Positions 8,080-17,660 are shown, counted from the first letter of the stretch. The stretch: DNA of 64,000 bases from Pseudanabaena sp. UWO311 (GCF_006937785.1 NZ_SJEE01000006.1:62001-126000); one strand, 5' to 3'. The notes: generated by a model not told the origin, from the letters alone. Numbers and translations: made by a program.

Positions 8080-8973
8080 TCAACGCGCCAAATGTTCTTT
8101 TAGCCAAGCGCTTAAATCAGCAGTTGTTTGTAAGTCAAAGATTACTTCGGCTAAATTTTCTAGCTGCGCGACAGATAGTTTAGAAATTTTAGATTTTATG
8201 CTTGGAGATATTTTACCAAATTTGCGGGTTAGCATCCGTACCAACATCGCAGCCTGTCTTTGTAAACCCTCTTGTTTACCAATTTGCAAGCCCTCTTGTT
8301 TACCAATTTGCAAACCGCGTTGTTCGCCTTCCTGCATAGCCTCTTGGTAGACGCGGGTTTTCTTTAGATCGCTATGTGTAAACATTGATTCAACCTCTTG
8401 ACGACTTAGTTTTGGGAATTTGTATACCAACACTGCCTCTATGAATTCTACTACGTTATCTCTCAGTTCAGTGTTTGTTTCTTGCTCAACTTTTTGGGCT
8501 AGTTTTCTTGCCATGGTTGGTGCTTTTTTTTCTGTGGCTAAGATTAGCTGAATGATGGCTATGCCAAGGGAGTTTGTTTCTTCCCGTAGGTCTTCTAAAT
8601 ATATGCGGGTGATCCTTCCTGAGACAATTAGTTCTTGGCAGAATTTGTCGGGCTTTGGTTCGCTATTGTGTTTCGCGAAGATGGCTATGGCTTGCCAGTC
8701 TTGGATGGGGCGATATTGGTTGAGATAGAGGAAGATTTCGGCTAGGAATTCGGAGTAGAAGTCTTCTTTGGGTTGAAATTGGACTTCTACTAGAAATATT
8801 GGTTTGTCGTTGGCAGTGGGCATAAAGATACCATCAAACCGAAATGCCTTTTCTTTGATCTCGGCTGAGCTAAATTTGTATCCTTCGGCTTCTGCTATGG
8901 TGTGATCAATGAGCTCGAATAGTAGAGTGTTGAAGGATTGGAATAATTGATAAAATAAGGTGTCTGTCTTCAT
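8080..8973 (-). CDS. Rpn-family (DUF2887) PD-(D/E)XK nuclease with DUF4351 tail
   Basis: A 297-residue protein. The N-terminal half has the recombination-promoting-nuclease pattern: FDGIF followed by PIFLVEVQFQ (the D and ExQ of the PD-(D/E)XK core). The C-terminal part (AAMLVRMLTRKFGKISPS to LSAWLKEH) is DUF4351. Between them a seven-residue tandem repeat, GLQIGKQ, is duplicated. The gene starts four bases after the WGR-HEAT stop, with AAAGGA spanning the junction, so the two are translationally coupled. Such nucleases are common, multi-copy and mobile in cyanobacteria. It may therefore be a passenger, or an effector of the retron locus. Confidence 0.8.
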   Translation of the reverse strand: MKTDTLFYQLFQSFNTLLFELIDHTIAEAEGYKFSSAEIKEKAFRFDGIFMPTANDKPIFLVEVQFQPKEDFYSEFLAEIFLYLNQYRPIQDWQAIAIFAKHNSEPKPDKFCQELIVSGRITRIYLEDLREETNSLGIAIIQLILATEKKAPTMARKLAQKVEQETNTELRDNVVEFIEAVLVYKFPKLSRQEVESMFTHSDLKKTRVYQEAMQEGEQRGLQIGKQEGLQIGKQEGLQRQAAMLVRMLTRKFGKISPSIKSKISKLSVAQLENLAEVIFDLQTTADLSAWLKEHLAR

Positions 8974-8977
8974 TCCT

Positions 8978-11900
8978 TTATGATTTTGTGGGGGTAGCCA
9001 TTAGCTTGATGGGAAGCGGGATTTGAGGATATGTGAGATGGATTTTTAAGAGGGATTCTAGGGCTTTGGCTTTATCACCGATCGCGATCGTGGCGGACTG
9101 TCTGGTGAAGATTTGGGCGACGATATGCGCAGCAGCTTCGCTTTTAGTTGCTTCTTGATTGAGAAAAGCGAATACCCGTTGCTTGGTGACACGACCGCGA
9201 TTTACTTGGGCTAAGACTCTTGTGAAATAGGGAATTAGCTCCTGCAAACGACTGGGATTATTTGCCGCGTAGTTTTCTAGATAGTTGGTGGCAAATAGCT
9301 GCATATCCGTAGAAGGATGTTCGCTAAATTTAACTAGATATTCCTGTCCATCGGTTTCTTGAAAACAACGACTGACTAAATCGCGCCCAAACTTGCGCAC
9401 ATCAGCGCGAATGCTGTCACAAACACTGATAATCACCGCAGGCGTAAAGTCTTCAGGTTGCAGCAGTTCTCCAAACAGACGAAATCCAAATAGTCGCGCA
9501 TCATCCCATCGGGATTCTAGGAATGGTAATGCTGCAAGTAATTCCTCAGGCTGGCGGTGCAGGCGTGGGAGGATTTGTTCGCCCATGGGATAGGAAGCAT
9601 TGCGGACTGTGAGAGCTTCATGGTTGCCAAACTCAGCAATCTCTGATGTCGTGAAACTACTCGCCCAAATAGTTCCATTGGTTAAGAGAATAGACCCCGC
9701 TACTTCTTGAGCAGCAGTAGATTTGGATTGGAGAAGTTGCTTAGTCGTCTCTTGGGTAGCAGAAGACATCCATTCAGACAAATCATTTTGGAGCAACTGA
9801 CAGAGAAATTTATGCACACCTTCATCGGTTTCAGGCACAAGCAAGACTTGGAGCAGTTGTCCTGCAAGAATTAGGCTGAATTGATAGTTTTCACTAGCTA
9901 AGCGGCGAATGATCGGACGAATTGCTTCGCGCATATCCGCGATCGCATGGGTCGCGATGGTCAAAATTAGAGCCATGCGTTCTAGCAAAATGCGATCGGG
10001 CAATTGCCCAAAAAGCCTTACACCCAAAACTCGCACATTGTCATAGGGAGATTCTAATAGAGCTTCGATCAAACCAGATGGTAAATCCAATGCATTGACT
10101 TCGTGGTTCACCAGAATCTGCGCTCCCAAAGTTTGTAACTCTGGCAGAGGATGACGCAAGAGATCGAGAATGATTTCTAAGCCTAGCGATCGCAATTGCA
10201 TACTGAAGCTAAGTAAGAGAGTTTCTACGCCTTGCTTGGCTTGTTCTGCTTGATCAGGTTGCAGGGTCAACATCAGAGCAATAATCTGTCCAATTAGCGA
10301 ACGCGCAGTGATATCACTCACAATTGCCGCACCGAGTAACTGCCGTGCAAAAGTTCTAGTCTCCGCTTGTTTGCTCAGTACTAACCCCGCAATTAGTTGA
10401 CTATCCTCAGTTAAAAAGCGATCGCGCTGCTCGTTAATCCATCTATAAGCCGCAGTCCGCGCAGGCGCAAAAGCACAATTAGCCACTGCTAGAATCAGTT
10501 TCCCATCAGGTTGATCAGATTGATAGCGTGCCCCTGCTAGCTCAAATCCTAATTGCGCTGTAACTTCATAAGGACGGTCTAAAATTTTAATCAGATTCTC
10601 TAATGATAGTTCTGCACAAAACTGTTGGCATGATCGCATCGCTTTAACAGCAAAATGATGTACAGGACGACATTGACTTTCTAATAGAAGTTGTAATAAT
10701 GCAGTGGGCTGCTGTTCCCAAAGTTGAGGGAAGGCTTCTTCTCTGACTTTGGGCTCAGGATGTTCAGGCTTGTAGGGTGGAACGCATCGCCATGCTTTGG
10801 AATTGGGCTTTAGGTCGTAGCGGGGGCTATGCTCGAAGAGAATATGATTGAAGGTTAGGTATTTGGCATAAATGTCCCATTCAATTCTGGCTGATTCATA
10901 GCGTCGCCAATTGCGATCGTATTTATAGTAAACGGATTGCCGCACTTCCTCGACATCAGTATCAGAGTAATGCAAGAGAATGCTTACAGCTAAGTTAATG
11001 TAAGCTGGATCGCCTAATTCCCCAAGTTTACGAAGCGATCGCCAAACTCGCCGCCTTAAGTAACTGCGAGTTTTGTCAGTATAAACCTGACTTGTCAGAG
11101 CTGCTTCATATTCTGGATGTTCTCGAAGAGAGAATTCTTTCGTAACTCCTTCTTCTTCGATTAATATCATGATTTCGCGAGTTCTTTGATTTCGGTAAGA
11201 TCTGATGTGAGGAGCAGGCTCGTTTGTATCAAATCTTCGAGTCAGAATTGCAAAGGCTTCCGCATCTTGGCGATATTCGGCAATTTTAAAAATATGTCTG
11301 ACTCTTTGAAAGTAGTTATATCGCAGTGGAACTGTTCTCAAAACATCTAAGATGGCTGGGCGAATCTTCTCACTATCGATTTGATAGAGCAGTTCGATCG
11401 CCATAAAACGGTAGCGATCGTCGCTATTGAGAAGAGTCTGAAAAGCTTCCGCAAATTGCTCAGCAGTACCATGGCGAACTGGATCTTGCAGCGAGATCGG
11501 TAATTGTGCGATTAATTGCGATCGCATCTCCGCTTGTTTTGCACTATCAGCCAGTTTAAAAACAGCTTCAAAGGCAATACGCCTTACTGAGTCTGGCGTA
11601 GCAATATTTTGATACAGCTCTTCTAATGTGGGAATGACACTGCGATCGCCGCACCAACCTAATGACCATGCGATCACGTAGTTCCTAATTGGATTGCGAG
11701 AAGTGTTGAGCATCCGTAACAACAGAGGCACTGCTGCGGCAATCTTTAGCTCGCCCACCCGCCAAATCAATCGATCTAAGGGATGCTGGCGATTCTCTTC
11801 GGCAGCGCTAGTTGTACTACCATGTCTAGATACTCTGCTGGATCTGCCAGAAGCTCGACCAGATACTTGCCGAGTAGCAACGACCGTCGGCACGCCCACA

Positions 11901-12259
11901 TTTAAGATCGCCACTAGACGATTAAGAATTGCTTGGCTTCTGGCATCACTATCAATGGGAATTTCTATAGATGGCGGTGGTGTAATTGCGATCGGTGTAG
12001 AAATCGCCGCCGCTTCCCCAGTAGCATCACGGTAGCCTTTACTTACTTTTGCATTGAGTAAGCGATCGCACAGTTTCTGCGCCTGTTCTAGGGATACGGC
12101 TGTAACTGTCTCAGATTTTTCTTTGAGGACAGTGTCTTGTTTCCCATATCGCGAGTTGACTACATAGCGATTATCACCAATCTGACAAAGATCGATTTCG
12201 TAGACTTTAGCTGAGCTGCCAGCCTGATAAAGTAGCGTCGTTCGTTTAATTATTTGCAT
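8978..12259 (-). CDS. WGR domain plus HEAT/ARM-repeat protein (retron-associated)
   Basis: A 1093-residue soluble protein. Residues 1-75 look like a WGR domain (LLYQAGSSAKVYEIDL, then VVNSRYGKQ), a nucleic-acid-binding fold found in PARPs and bacterial defence proteins. The rest is alpha-solenoid, with many HEAT/ARM-like units such as RPAILDVLRTVPLR and DNVRVLGVRLFGQLP. No nuclease or ATPase motif is visible. It is divergent from the reverse transcriptase with the retron RNA in the gap, and is coupled to the downstream Rpn nuclease. I infer that it scaffolds or senses the RT-msDNA complex. Confidence 0.8.
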   Translation of the reverse strand: MQIIKRTTLLYQAGSSAKVYEIDLCQIGDNRYVVNSRYGKQDTVLKEKSETVTAVSLEQAQKLCDRLLNAKVSKGYRDATGEAAAISTPIAITPPPSIEIPIDSDARSQAILNRLVAILNVGVPTVVATRQVSGRASGRSSRVSRHGSTTSAAEENRQHPLDRLIWRVGELKIAAAVPLLLRMLNTSRNPIRNYVIAWSLGWCGDRSVIPTLEELYQNIATPDSVRRIAFEAVFKLADSAKQAEMRSQLIAQLPISLQDPVRHGTAEQFAEAFQTLLNSDDRYRFMAIELLYQIDSEKIRPAILDVLRTVPLRYNYFQRVRHIFKIAEYRQDAEAFAILTRRFDTNEPAPHIRSYRNQRTREIMILIEEEGVTKEFSLREHPEYEAALTSQVYTDKTRSYLRRRVWRSLRKLGELGDPAYINLAVSILLHYSDTDVEEVRQSVYYKYDRNWRRYESARIEWDIYAKYLTFNHILFEHSPRYDLKPNSKAWRCVPPYKPEHPEPKVREEAFPQLWEQQPTALLQLLLESQCRPVHHFAVKAMRSCQQFCAELSLENLIKILDRPYEVTAQLGFELAGARYQSDQPDGKLILAVANCAFAPARTAAYRWINEQRDRFLTEDSQLIAGLVLSKQAETRTFARQLLGAAIVSDITARSLIGQIIALMLTLQPDQAEQAKQGVETLLLSFSMQLRSLGLEIILDLLRHPLPELQTLGAQILVNHEVNALDLPSGLIEALLESPYDNVRVLGVRLFGQLPDRILLERMALILTIATHAIADMREAIRPIIRRLASENYQFSLILAGQLLQVLLVPETDEGVHKFLCQLLQNDLSEWMSSATQETTKQLLQSKSTAAQEVAGSILLTNGTIWASSFTTSEIAEFGNHEALTVRNASYPMGEQILPRLHRQPEELLAALPFLESRWDDARLFGFRLFGELLQPEDFTPAVIISVCDSIRADVRKFGRDLVSRCFQETDGQEYLVKFSEHPSTDMQLFATNYLENYAANNPSRLQELIPYFTRVLAQVNRGRVTKQRVFAFLNQEATKSEAAAHIVAQIFTRQSATIAIGDKAKALESLLKIHLTYPQIPLPIKLMATPTKS

Positions 12260-12384
12260 GGCAAGCTCAAACTAGTTAAATTGATAACGTGATAACAATT
12301 TAGCTATCCTAAATCGTTTGTATTTGACCCATTTACACAGTCTAGGTTATCGTTTAATAGTACATAATTTGTACGATTTTTATT

Positions 12385-12626
12385 GTCGCAACAGCAGTCA
12401 TAAGGACAAACAACCTTGCAATCCGAATGGTGGATCGCCATTCTTGCATTTAGTCTAAGCGCGCATCACTGGCTTGCTCTTAACTGTGCGTCTCTCGCCC
12501 CTAGTACGTCATCACAGTTTGGCTTCCGAAAAGCTGACGGACGTACTAGGGGCGGAGCCGCTGGAGTTGAGCAATCCAGTCCTGAGAGGTTTACGAAGGA
12601 GTAATCTGTTGACTGCTGCATGTGAC
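12385..12626 (+). ncRNA. Predicted retron msr-msd RNA
   Basis: The ends pair as a1/a2. GTCGCA (12385-12390) pairs with TGTGAC (12621-12626) with one G-U, and CAGCAGTCA (12392-12400) pairs perfectly with TGACTGCTG (12610-12618). Inside, GAATGG/CCATTC (12425-12430, 12438-12443) gives an msr hairpin. CGCCCCTAGTACGTC (12496-12510) and its perfect inverse (12540-12554) give a long msd stem, extended by CTC/GAG with one bulge and capped by a weaker inner stem. CTGGA/TCCAG (12561-12565, 12575-12579) is another hairpin. A guanosine just after a1 (12404 or 12405) could be the branch point. The retron RT follows directly. The fold was done by eye. Confidence 0.75.
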
Positions 12627-12632
12627 TTTTTA

Positions 12633-12708
12633 CAGCGCAAAGCGCTGAATAAGAACCCAAATTTCTATTTAAAAATGTTGCTTTGCAACATTTTTAAATA
12701 GAAATTTG
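12633..12708. repeat. Palindromic repeat between retron RNA and RT gene
   Basis: CAGCGC-AAA-GCGCTG (12633-12647) is followed by a 24-bp perfect inverted repeat (12658-12681 and 12685-12708) with a TTT loop. The same CAGCGC head followed by AACCCA recurs at 56785. The long stem ends 15 bases before the RT start codon and would fold in any RNA reading from the retron RNA into the RT. Confidence 0.8.
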
Positions 12709-12723
12709 ATTTTTGGTATAACT

Positions 12724-14160
12724 ATGACCAATCAACCCCGCAACCGTCAGGAACTATACGATCGCATTAGGCGTAGCTCCAGAGATGAAGTAATTCTGGA
12801 GGAAATGATTCGTTTAGGATTTTGGCCCGCCGCAGGTGAAATGCCCAAGGATCCTGCCGATGAGATTCGGCGCAAGGGCGAGATCATGCGGGAACTTGAG
12901 GATTTAAGAGCGCAAAATCGCCAACTACATAACGAAGAAGCACTAAAAAAAGAAGCTTTAGCACAAAGATTAGCGGAGTCAAAGCGCAAACAACAAGAAA
13001 CCAAAGAGCGACGAGAGCGAGAGCGACAAGAACGTCTAGAAATTTGGGAACTTAAGAAGCAGCAAGAAATTGTATTTCTAGGCGAAGGTGTTTCCGCAGG
13101 ACTCAATAAAACCGAATGCGATCGCGATCGCCTACAAAGCTACGGCTTACCAGAATATGGCACATCGGGCGAGATTGCTGCTGCTATGGGAATCAGCCTC
13201 GGAGAGCTGCGATTTTTAGCCTTTGCTAGACGGGCTAGCAATATCTCTCACTACATCCGTTTCAAAATTGCCAAGAAAACAGGCGGCGAGCGGCTGATTT
13301 CTGCGCCCATGCCAAAACTCAAACAAGCTCAGACATGGATTCTCTATAACATTCTAGAGCAAGTAGATTTACATGAGGCGGCGCATGGCTTTTGTCGTGG
13401 GCGATCGATTGTCACCAATGCCGAGCCGCATGTGGGAGCCGATGTCGTCATCAATCTAGATTTGCAAGATTTCTTTCCTTCTATCTCTTACAAGCGTGTC
13501 AAGGGGTTATTTATATCTCTAGGCTATTCTGAAGCCGCTGCCACAATATTTGGACTAATTAGTACTGATGCTGCTGTAGAAGCAGTGGAACTTGATGGCA
13601 AAACTTATTATGTGGCTCTAGGCGATCGCCATTTGCCTCAGGGTGCACCCAGCAGCCCAGCCATTACCAATTTAATCTGTCGCCGCCTTGACCTGCGCCT
13701 CACCAAGATGGCTGCAAGTCTGGGTTTTGTGTATACCCGCTATGCTGATGATTTAACCTTCTCTGGCTCTGGCGAGAATTTGCGACAGATCTGTAATGTG
13801 CTGAAACGGACGGAGGCGATCGCAACTCATGAGGGATTCACGATTCATCCCCAAAAGACGAGAGTTCTGCATAAGTCTCAACATCAAGAAGTCACAGGGA
13901 TTGTGGTAAATGAGAAACTAAATGTCGATCGAGAAACACTCAAGCGTTTTCGTGCCACATTATTTCAAATTGAGAAGGATGGATTAGCAGGAAAGCATTG
14001 GGGCAATCATCCTGATTTAATTCAATCAATTGAAGGCTTTGCGAACTTTGTGGCGATGGTCAATCCAGAGAAAGGTGGCAAGCTCAAGGAGCAAGTCCAG
14101 CGCATTAAAGCCAGGTACAAACCCAAACGAGTAAAGCGCGTAAGACGAAAAAATAAATAA
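12724..14160 (+). CDS. Retron reverse transcriptase
   Basis: A 478-residue RT starting MTNQPRNRQ at ATG 12724. The first 150 residues are highly charged and probably coiled coil. The RT core has FRRGRSI-like HGFCRGRSIVTNAEPH with the retron NAxxH motif at 232-236, motif A NLDLQDFFPSI (244-254), QGAPSSPAITN, catalytic YADD at 340-343 and the VTG motif at 390-392. NAxxH plus VTG separate retron RTs from group II intron and DGR enzymes. The length and N-terminal extension resemble, from memory, the myxobacterial Mx162-type RTs. It would copy the msd part of the upstream RNA into msDNA. Confidence 0.92.
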   Translation: MTNQPRNRQELYDRIRRSSRDEVILEEMIRLGFWPAAGEMPKDPADEIRRKGEIMRELEDLRAQNRQLHNEEALKKEALAQRLAESKRKQQETKERRERERQERLEIWELKKQQEIVFLGEGVSAGLNKTECDRDRLQSYGLPEYGTSGEIAAAMGISLGELRFLAFARRASNISHYIRFKIAKKTGGERLISAPMPKLKQAQTWILYNILEQVDLHEAAHGFCRGRSIVTNAEPHVGADVVINLDLQDFFPSISYKRVKGLFISLGYSEAAATIFGLISTDAAVEAVELDGKTYYVALGDRHLPQGAPSSPAITNLICRRLDLRLTKMAASLGFVYTRYADDLTFSGSGENLRQICNVLKRTEAIATHEGFTIHPQKTRVLHKSQHQEVTGIVVNEKLNVDRETLKRFRATLFQIEKDGLAGKHWGNHPDLIQSIEGFANFVAMVNPEKGGKLKEQVQRIKARYKPKRVKRVRRKNK

Positions 14161-14278
14161 GCGATCGCGACTTCATTATCTCAATTCTAAAAATGGCAAC
14201 GAAATTTTTAGAATCAAAACTCCTAATCCTTACTGAGTTTGTTTTTCTAGATAAAGTAAAGTTTCAGCCATTAATCAT

Positions 14279-14326
14279 AAAAAGAAAGAGAAGGGAGCGC
14301 TAAGCGCTCCCTTCTCTTTCTTTTTT
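14279..14326 (+). terminator. Strong terminator after the retron RT
   Basis: A 22-bp perfect stem (14279-14300 with 14304-14325) has a TAA loop at a GCGC/GCGC apex and ends in a run of T. The matching A-run on the other side makes it usable from gyrA as well. Confidence 0.85.
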
Positions 14327-14441
14327 AGCCTTGCACTCAAGTGCAGGCTAAAAGCTCAAACCCAATTGGAACGGGTTACAGAGAATTTTTCCATAGTCCA
14401 CTTAAGTGGACTTGAGCTTTTAGTCAAGAACTTGAGTTCTT
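14327..14441. repeat. Four-hairpin composite repeat, copy 1
   Basis: Consecutive short palindromes are an AGCC/GGCT hairpin, AACCC/GGGTT, AGTCCACTTAAGTGGACT (14395-14412) and AAGAACTTGAGTTCTT (14426-14441), linked by GAGCTTTTAG-type spacers. The same units occur in reverse order at 56023-56136. Confidence 0.75.
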
Positions 14442-14449
14442 AGCTTTTC

Positions 14450-17146
14450 TTAGGATTCAGTATCTCCATCTAATTCCTCAACTTCTGAAGCTTCGACTTC
14501 TGATGCTTCGACAACTACTTCAACAGCAGTTACCAACCCATCACCGTTTTGAATTTCCACTTCTTCGATTTCTTCTTCCAATGCAGGAGGAACCAGAGTT
14601 GCGCCAACGATCGCATCAGATGCATCTAATCTTTGTAGACGTACACCTCTTGCAGTACGTGACTGACAGGCGATCGCATCAGTAGATTGCCGCATGACAA
14701 TACCTCGACTGGTGACGATCATCAGTTCATTCTGTTCATCAACTAAACAGAGCGAAGCCAGTTGATCTTGTCCAGATTTGAACTTAGTGACACGCAAGCC
14801 TTTACCAGCACGTTTTTGAATACGGAACTGACTCACAGGAACTCGCTTACCATAGCCGCCTCTGGTTACGACTAATACCCAAGGTCCTTGAGATTTTTCG
14901 TTTTCAACCTCGGTAGTTTCAGTCTCTAGATTCTCATCTTCATTGACCACTACAGTCAAATCAATATCTTCTTCAGAACTTTCAACTTCCTCGATTTCTG
15001 CTAAACCAGCAGGAATAATGTCCATACTCACGATCAAGTCATCGCCAGTCAGACGCATTGATCGCACGCCGCGAGTATCGCGTCCCATCGGGCGCAACTG
15101 CTCATGATCGGTACGGAAGCGGATCGACATACCTTGGCGCGAACCGACGATAATTGTATTATCAGCTTTAGCACGGCGTACCCAACGGAGTAAATCACCT
15201 TCTTCTAAGGCGATCGCAATTAGACCATTGGAGCGAATATTTGCGAAGGCAGGAAGCTTGGTTTTTTTGATATAGCCGCCAGCCGTGAGCATGACCAGAT
15301 ATTCATCTTCACTAAACTCGCTGATGGGTAAAACCGTAGTGATTTTTTCGTCAGATGCGATCGGTAATAGCTGTACCACAGCAGTACCACGGGCGGCGCG
15401 ACCAGATTCTGGAACTTCATATGCCTTGACTCCATAGACCTTACCGCGATCGGTAAAGAAGAGAACTTTGTCATGACTACGACAAGCAAAGAAATGGGCG
15501 ATCGCATCATCATCCTTGACATTGGCGCTAGCTTTGCCTCGTGTGGCGCGATGTTGAGCCGTGAAAGTATCCACAGGCATCCGTTTTACATAGCCTTGCT
15601 CCGTCACCATCACAATCGTTTCGCGATTGGCAATCAAGTCGGCAGTATCGATATCACCTTCATTGGGCAAAATGCGGGAGCGTCGGGGTGTTGTAAATTC
15701 AGCTTTGATTGCTTCCAGTTCTTCACGGGTAATCGTGAGAATGCGATCGCGATTGGCGAGAATATGTTGCAGATCGGCAATTTTAGCGACTAATTGATCG
15801 TGCTCGTCATGAATCTTATCGGCATCTTGAGCTGTCAAGCGACGCAACTGCATCGCCAAAATTGCGTCAGCTTGAGCTTCTGAAAGTCCATAACTTTCTA
15901 TCAATCCCAACTTCGCAGAACTACTGTCATCAGCTCCACGAATCAGCGCAATTACTGCATCCAGATGGTTGAGCGCAATTAATAGACCTTGCAATAAATG
16001 ATCGCGTTCTTCAGCTTTCCGCAGTTCATACTGTGTACGGCGCGTAATTACTTCATAACGGAAATCGAGGAATACTTGTAGAGCATTGCGAAGCGTTAGC
16101 GTAATTGGTTCGCCATCTACCAGTGCCAACATATTGCAACTGAAATTCGATTGCAGAGGTGTGGATTTGTAGAGATTATTTAACACCACTTTGGGATAGG
16201 CATCGCGCTTCAGCTCGATGACTAAACGCATACCATCGCGATCGCTTTCGTCACGAATATCAGAAATGCCATCAATTTTCTTCTCATTGACCATTTCCGC
16301 AATGCGTTCGATCAGCGCTGCCTTATTGGTTTGGTAAGGCATTTCCGTAATGATAATCGCCTCGCGATCCTGTCGTCCAGAAGCCGAAATCGTCTCAAAG
16401 CTAGCCACTGCTCGCATAGTCACAGAGCCGCGCCCCGTCGTATAGGTTTCACGAGCACCATCGGTTCCTAAGATCAAAGCACCTGTCGGGAAATCGGGAC
16501 CTGGAATATATTGCATCAATTCCAAATCCGTCAGCATCGGATCAGCAATCAGTGCCACCAATCCATCTACCAATTCGCCCAAGTTATGTGGTGGAATATT
16601 TGTCGCCATCCCCACAGCGATCCCAGAAGATCCATTTAGCAACAATTGGGGAATTCTAGCGGGTAATACCAGCGGCTCCTGTTGCGAGCCATCATAGTTA
16701 TCGCCAAAGTTGACCGTATCGCGATCGATATCTTGAATCAGCCCAAACTGTGAGATGCGGGTCAGCCGACATTCGGTATATCGCATCGCGGCGGCGGGGT
16801 CATTATCGACGGAGCCAAAGTTACCGTGTCCATCGACCATGCGATCGCGCATCGAAAAGTCCTGCGCCATCCGCACCAGTGCTTCATAGACAGCGGTGTC
16901 ACCGTGGGGGTGATATTTACCGATTACGTCACCGACCACACGGGCACATTTCCGAAATGGGCGATCGGCGGTCATGCCCAACTCATGCATAGCGAAGAGA
17001 ATGCGGCGATGTACTGGCTTGAGTCCATCACGGGCATCGGGCAAGGCGCGACCGACGATCACGCTCATGGCATATTCCAGATACGATCGCGACATTTCGC
17101 CGCGCAGGTCTGTTGGAATAATCCGATCTTCTAAGATATCAGTCAT
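14450..17146 (-). CDS. gyrA: DNA gyrase subunit A
   Basis: An 898-residue type IIA topoisomerase A subunit that cleaves and religates DNA during negative supercoiling. The start [14 protein letters not shown] is at 17146; the frame extends to a TTG at 17206 without support. The catalytic tyrosine is Y123 in [10 protein letters not shown]. The C-terminal beta-pinwheel carries a GyrA-box-like QKRAGKG in place of QRRGGKG. A long acidic insertion ([10 protein letters not shown] and onward) interrupts the C-terminal domain, and the tail is also acidic. The gene stands alone, convergent with the retron RT. It could be a paralogue rather than the only gyrA. Confidence 0.93.
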   Translation of the reverse strand: MTDILEDRIIPTDLRGEMSRSYLEYAMSVIVGRALPDARDGLKPVHRRILFAMHELGMTADRPFRKCARVVGDVIGKYHPHGDTAVYEALVRMAQDFSMRDRMVDGHGNFGSVDNDPAAAMRYTECRLTRISQFGLIQDIDRDTVNFGDNYDGSQQEPLVLPARIPQLLLNGSSGIAVGMATNIPPHNLGELVDGLVALIADPMLTDLELMQYIPGPDFPTGALILGTDGARETYTTGRGSVTMRAVASFETISASGRQDREAIIITEMPYQTNKAALIERIAEMVNEKKIDGISDIRDESDRDGMRLVIELKRDAYPKVVLNNLYKSTPLQSNFSCNMLALVDGEPITLTLRNALQVFLDFRYEVITRRTQYELRKAEERDHLLQGLLIALNHLDAVIALIRGADDSSSAKLGLIESYGLSEAQADAILAMQLRRLTAQDADKIHDEHDQLVAKIADLQHILANRDRILTITREELEAIKAEFTTPRRSRILPNEGDIDTADLIANRETIVMVTEQGYVKRMPVDTFTAQHRATRGKASANVKDDDAIAHFFACRSHDKVLFFTDRGKVYGVKAYEVPESGRAARGTAVVQLLPIASDEKITTVLPISEFSEDEYLVMLTAGGYIKKTKLPAFANIRSNGLIAIALEEGDLLRWVRRAKADNTIIVGSRQGMSIRFRTDHEQLRPMGRDTRGVRSMRLTGDDLIVSMDIIPAGLAEIEEVESSEEDIDLTVVVNEDENLETETTEVENEKSQGPWVLVVTRGGYGKRVPVSQFRIQKRAGKGLRVTKFKSGQDQLASLCLVDEQNELMIVTSRGIVMRQSTDAIACQSRTARGVRLQRLDASDAIVGATLVPPALEEEIEEVEIQNGDGLVTAVEVVVEASEVEASEVEELDGDTES

Positions 17147-17461
17147 ACGGCTACTCAAATTCTCCTTGCATTGCTTGGCAGTGCTTGCCCCGTGTGATCT
17201 AGGCAATTCTTACTAAGTGTCTCTACTATTATAAGGCTTTGCGGGTAAGCTTTGCGGTTGCTTAAGAGGCTTAGCGCTTAAGAGTAAAGCAAATGATTTT
17301 GGGCTAGCCAAACAATGTAAAAAATGTCCTATGAATCCTTTAATTTATTCAATTCTTAAAATAGCAACATCATTTTGAGAGCGAATCAAGTACATTTTTC
17401 TTTTTGTATAAGATCACTAACTTATTAGTTTTTCTCTTCAGCAAAGATTCAGATAGTTTTA

Positions 17462-17499
17462 GGATAAGAAAAACAAAATATATTTTGTTTTTCTTATCC
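17462..17499. repeat. Perfect 38-base palindrome without loop
   Basis: The 19-base arm 17462-17480 is exactly inverted at 17481-17499, with TTTT and AAAA flanks extending the symmetry after one gap. The sequence is A/T-rich and could form a cruciform. Confidence 0.8.
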
Positions 17500-17509
17500 C
17501 AAAATGTTG

Positions 17510-17660
17510 CTTGTATTCCAGCAATTCTCATTATGAAACCAATTTTGGATTTTCCAGCGCCTGCGGCGCTGGAAAATCCAAAATTGGTTTTTTGAAAGCA
17601 CGCCATAGGCGTGCTTTCAAAAAACCAATATTTGTAATGAGAATTGCTACTTGTATTCCA
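17510..17660. mobile_element. MITE-like element flanked by 11-bp direct repeats
   Basis: CTTGTATTCCA occurs at both 17510-17520 and 17650-17660, as expected of a duplicated target. Just inside are 14-bp terminal inverted repeats, AGCAATTCTCATTA (17520-17533) and its inverse (17635-17648). Within are two perfect hairpins, 17536-17590 (26 bp) and 17583-17629 (22 bp), that share the segment 17583-17590. No transposase is encoded. Confidence 0.7.

Larger units (their letters stand above)
14161..14449. other. Spacer between convergent RT and gyrA genes
   Basis: The 289-base gap contains a HIP1 site, a strong bidirectional terminator and a four-hairpin composite repeat, each listed separately. No ORF was found. 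Confidence 0.8.

Noticed and set aside
12416-12701. Overlapping open frames on both strands upstream of the RT
   Set aside because: They run through the paired retron RNA and the palindrome, have no ribosome sites and no recognisable domains.
12724-14160. Group II intron or diversity-generating reverse transcriptase
   Set aside because: NAxxH and VTG motifs are retron features; there is no maturase or HNH domain, no intron RNA signature and no template/variable repeat pair.
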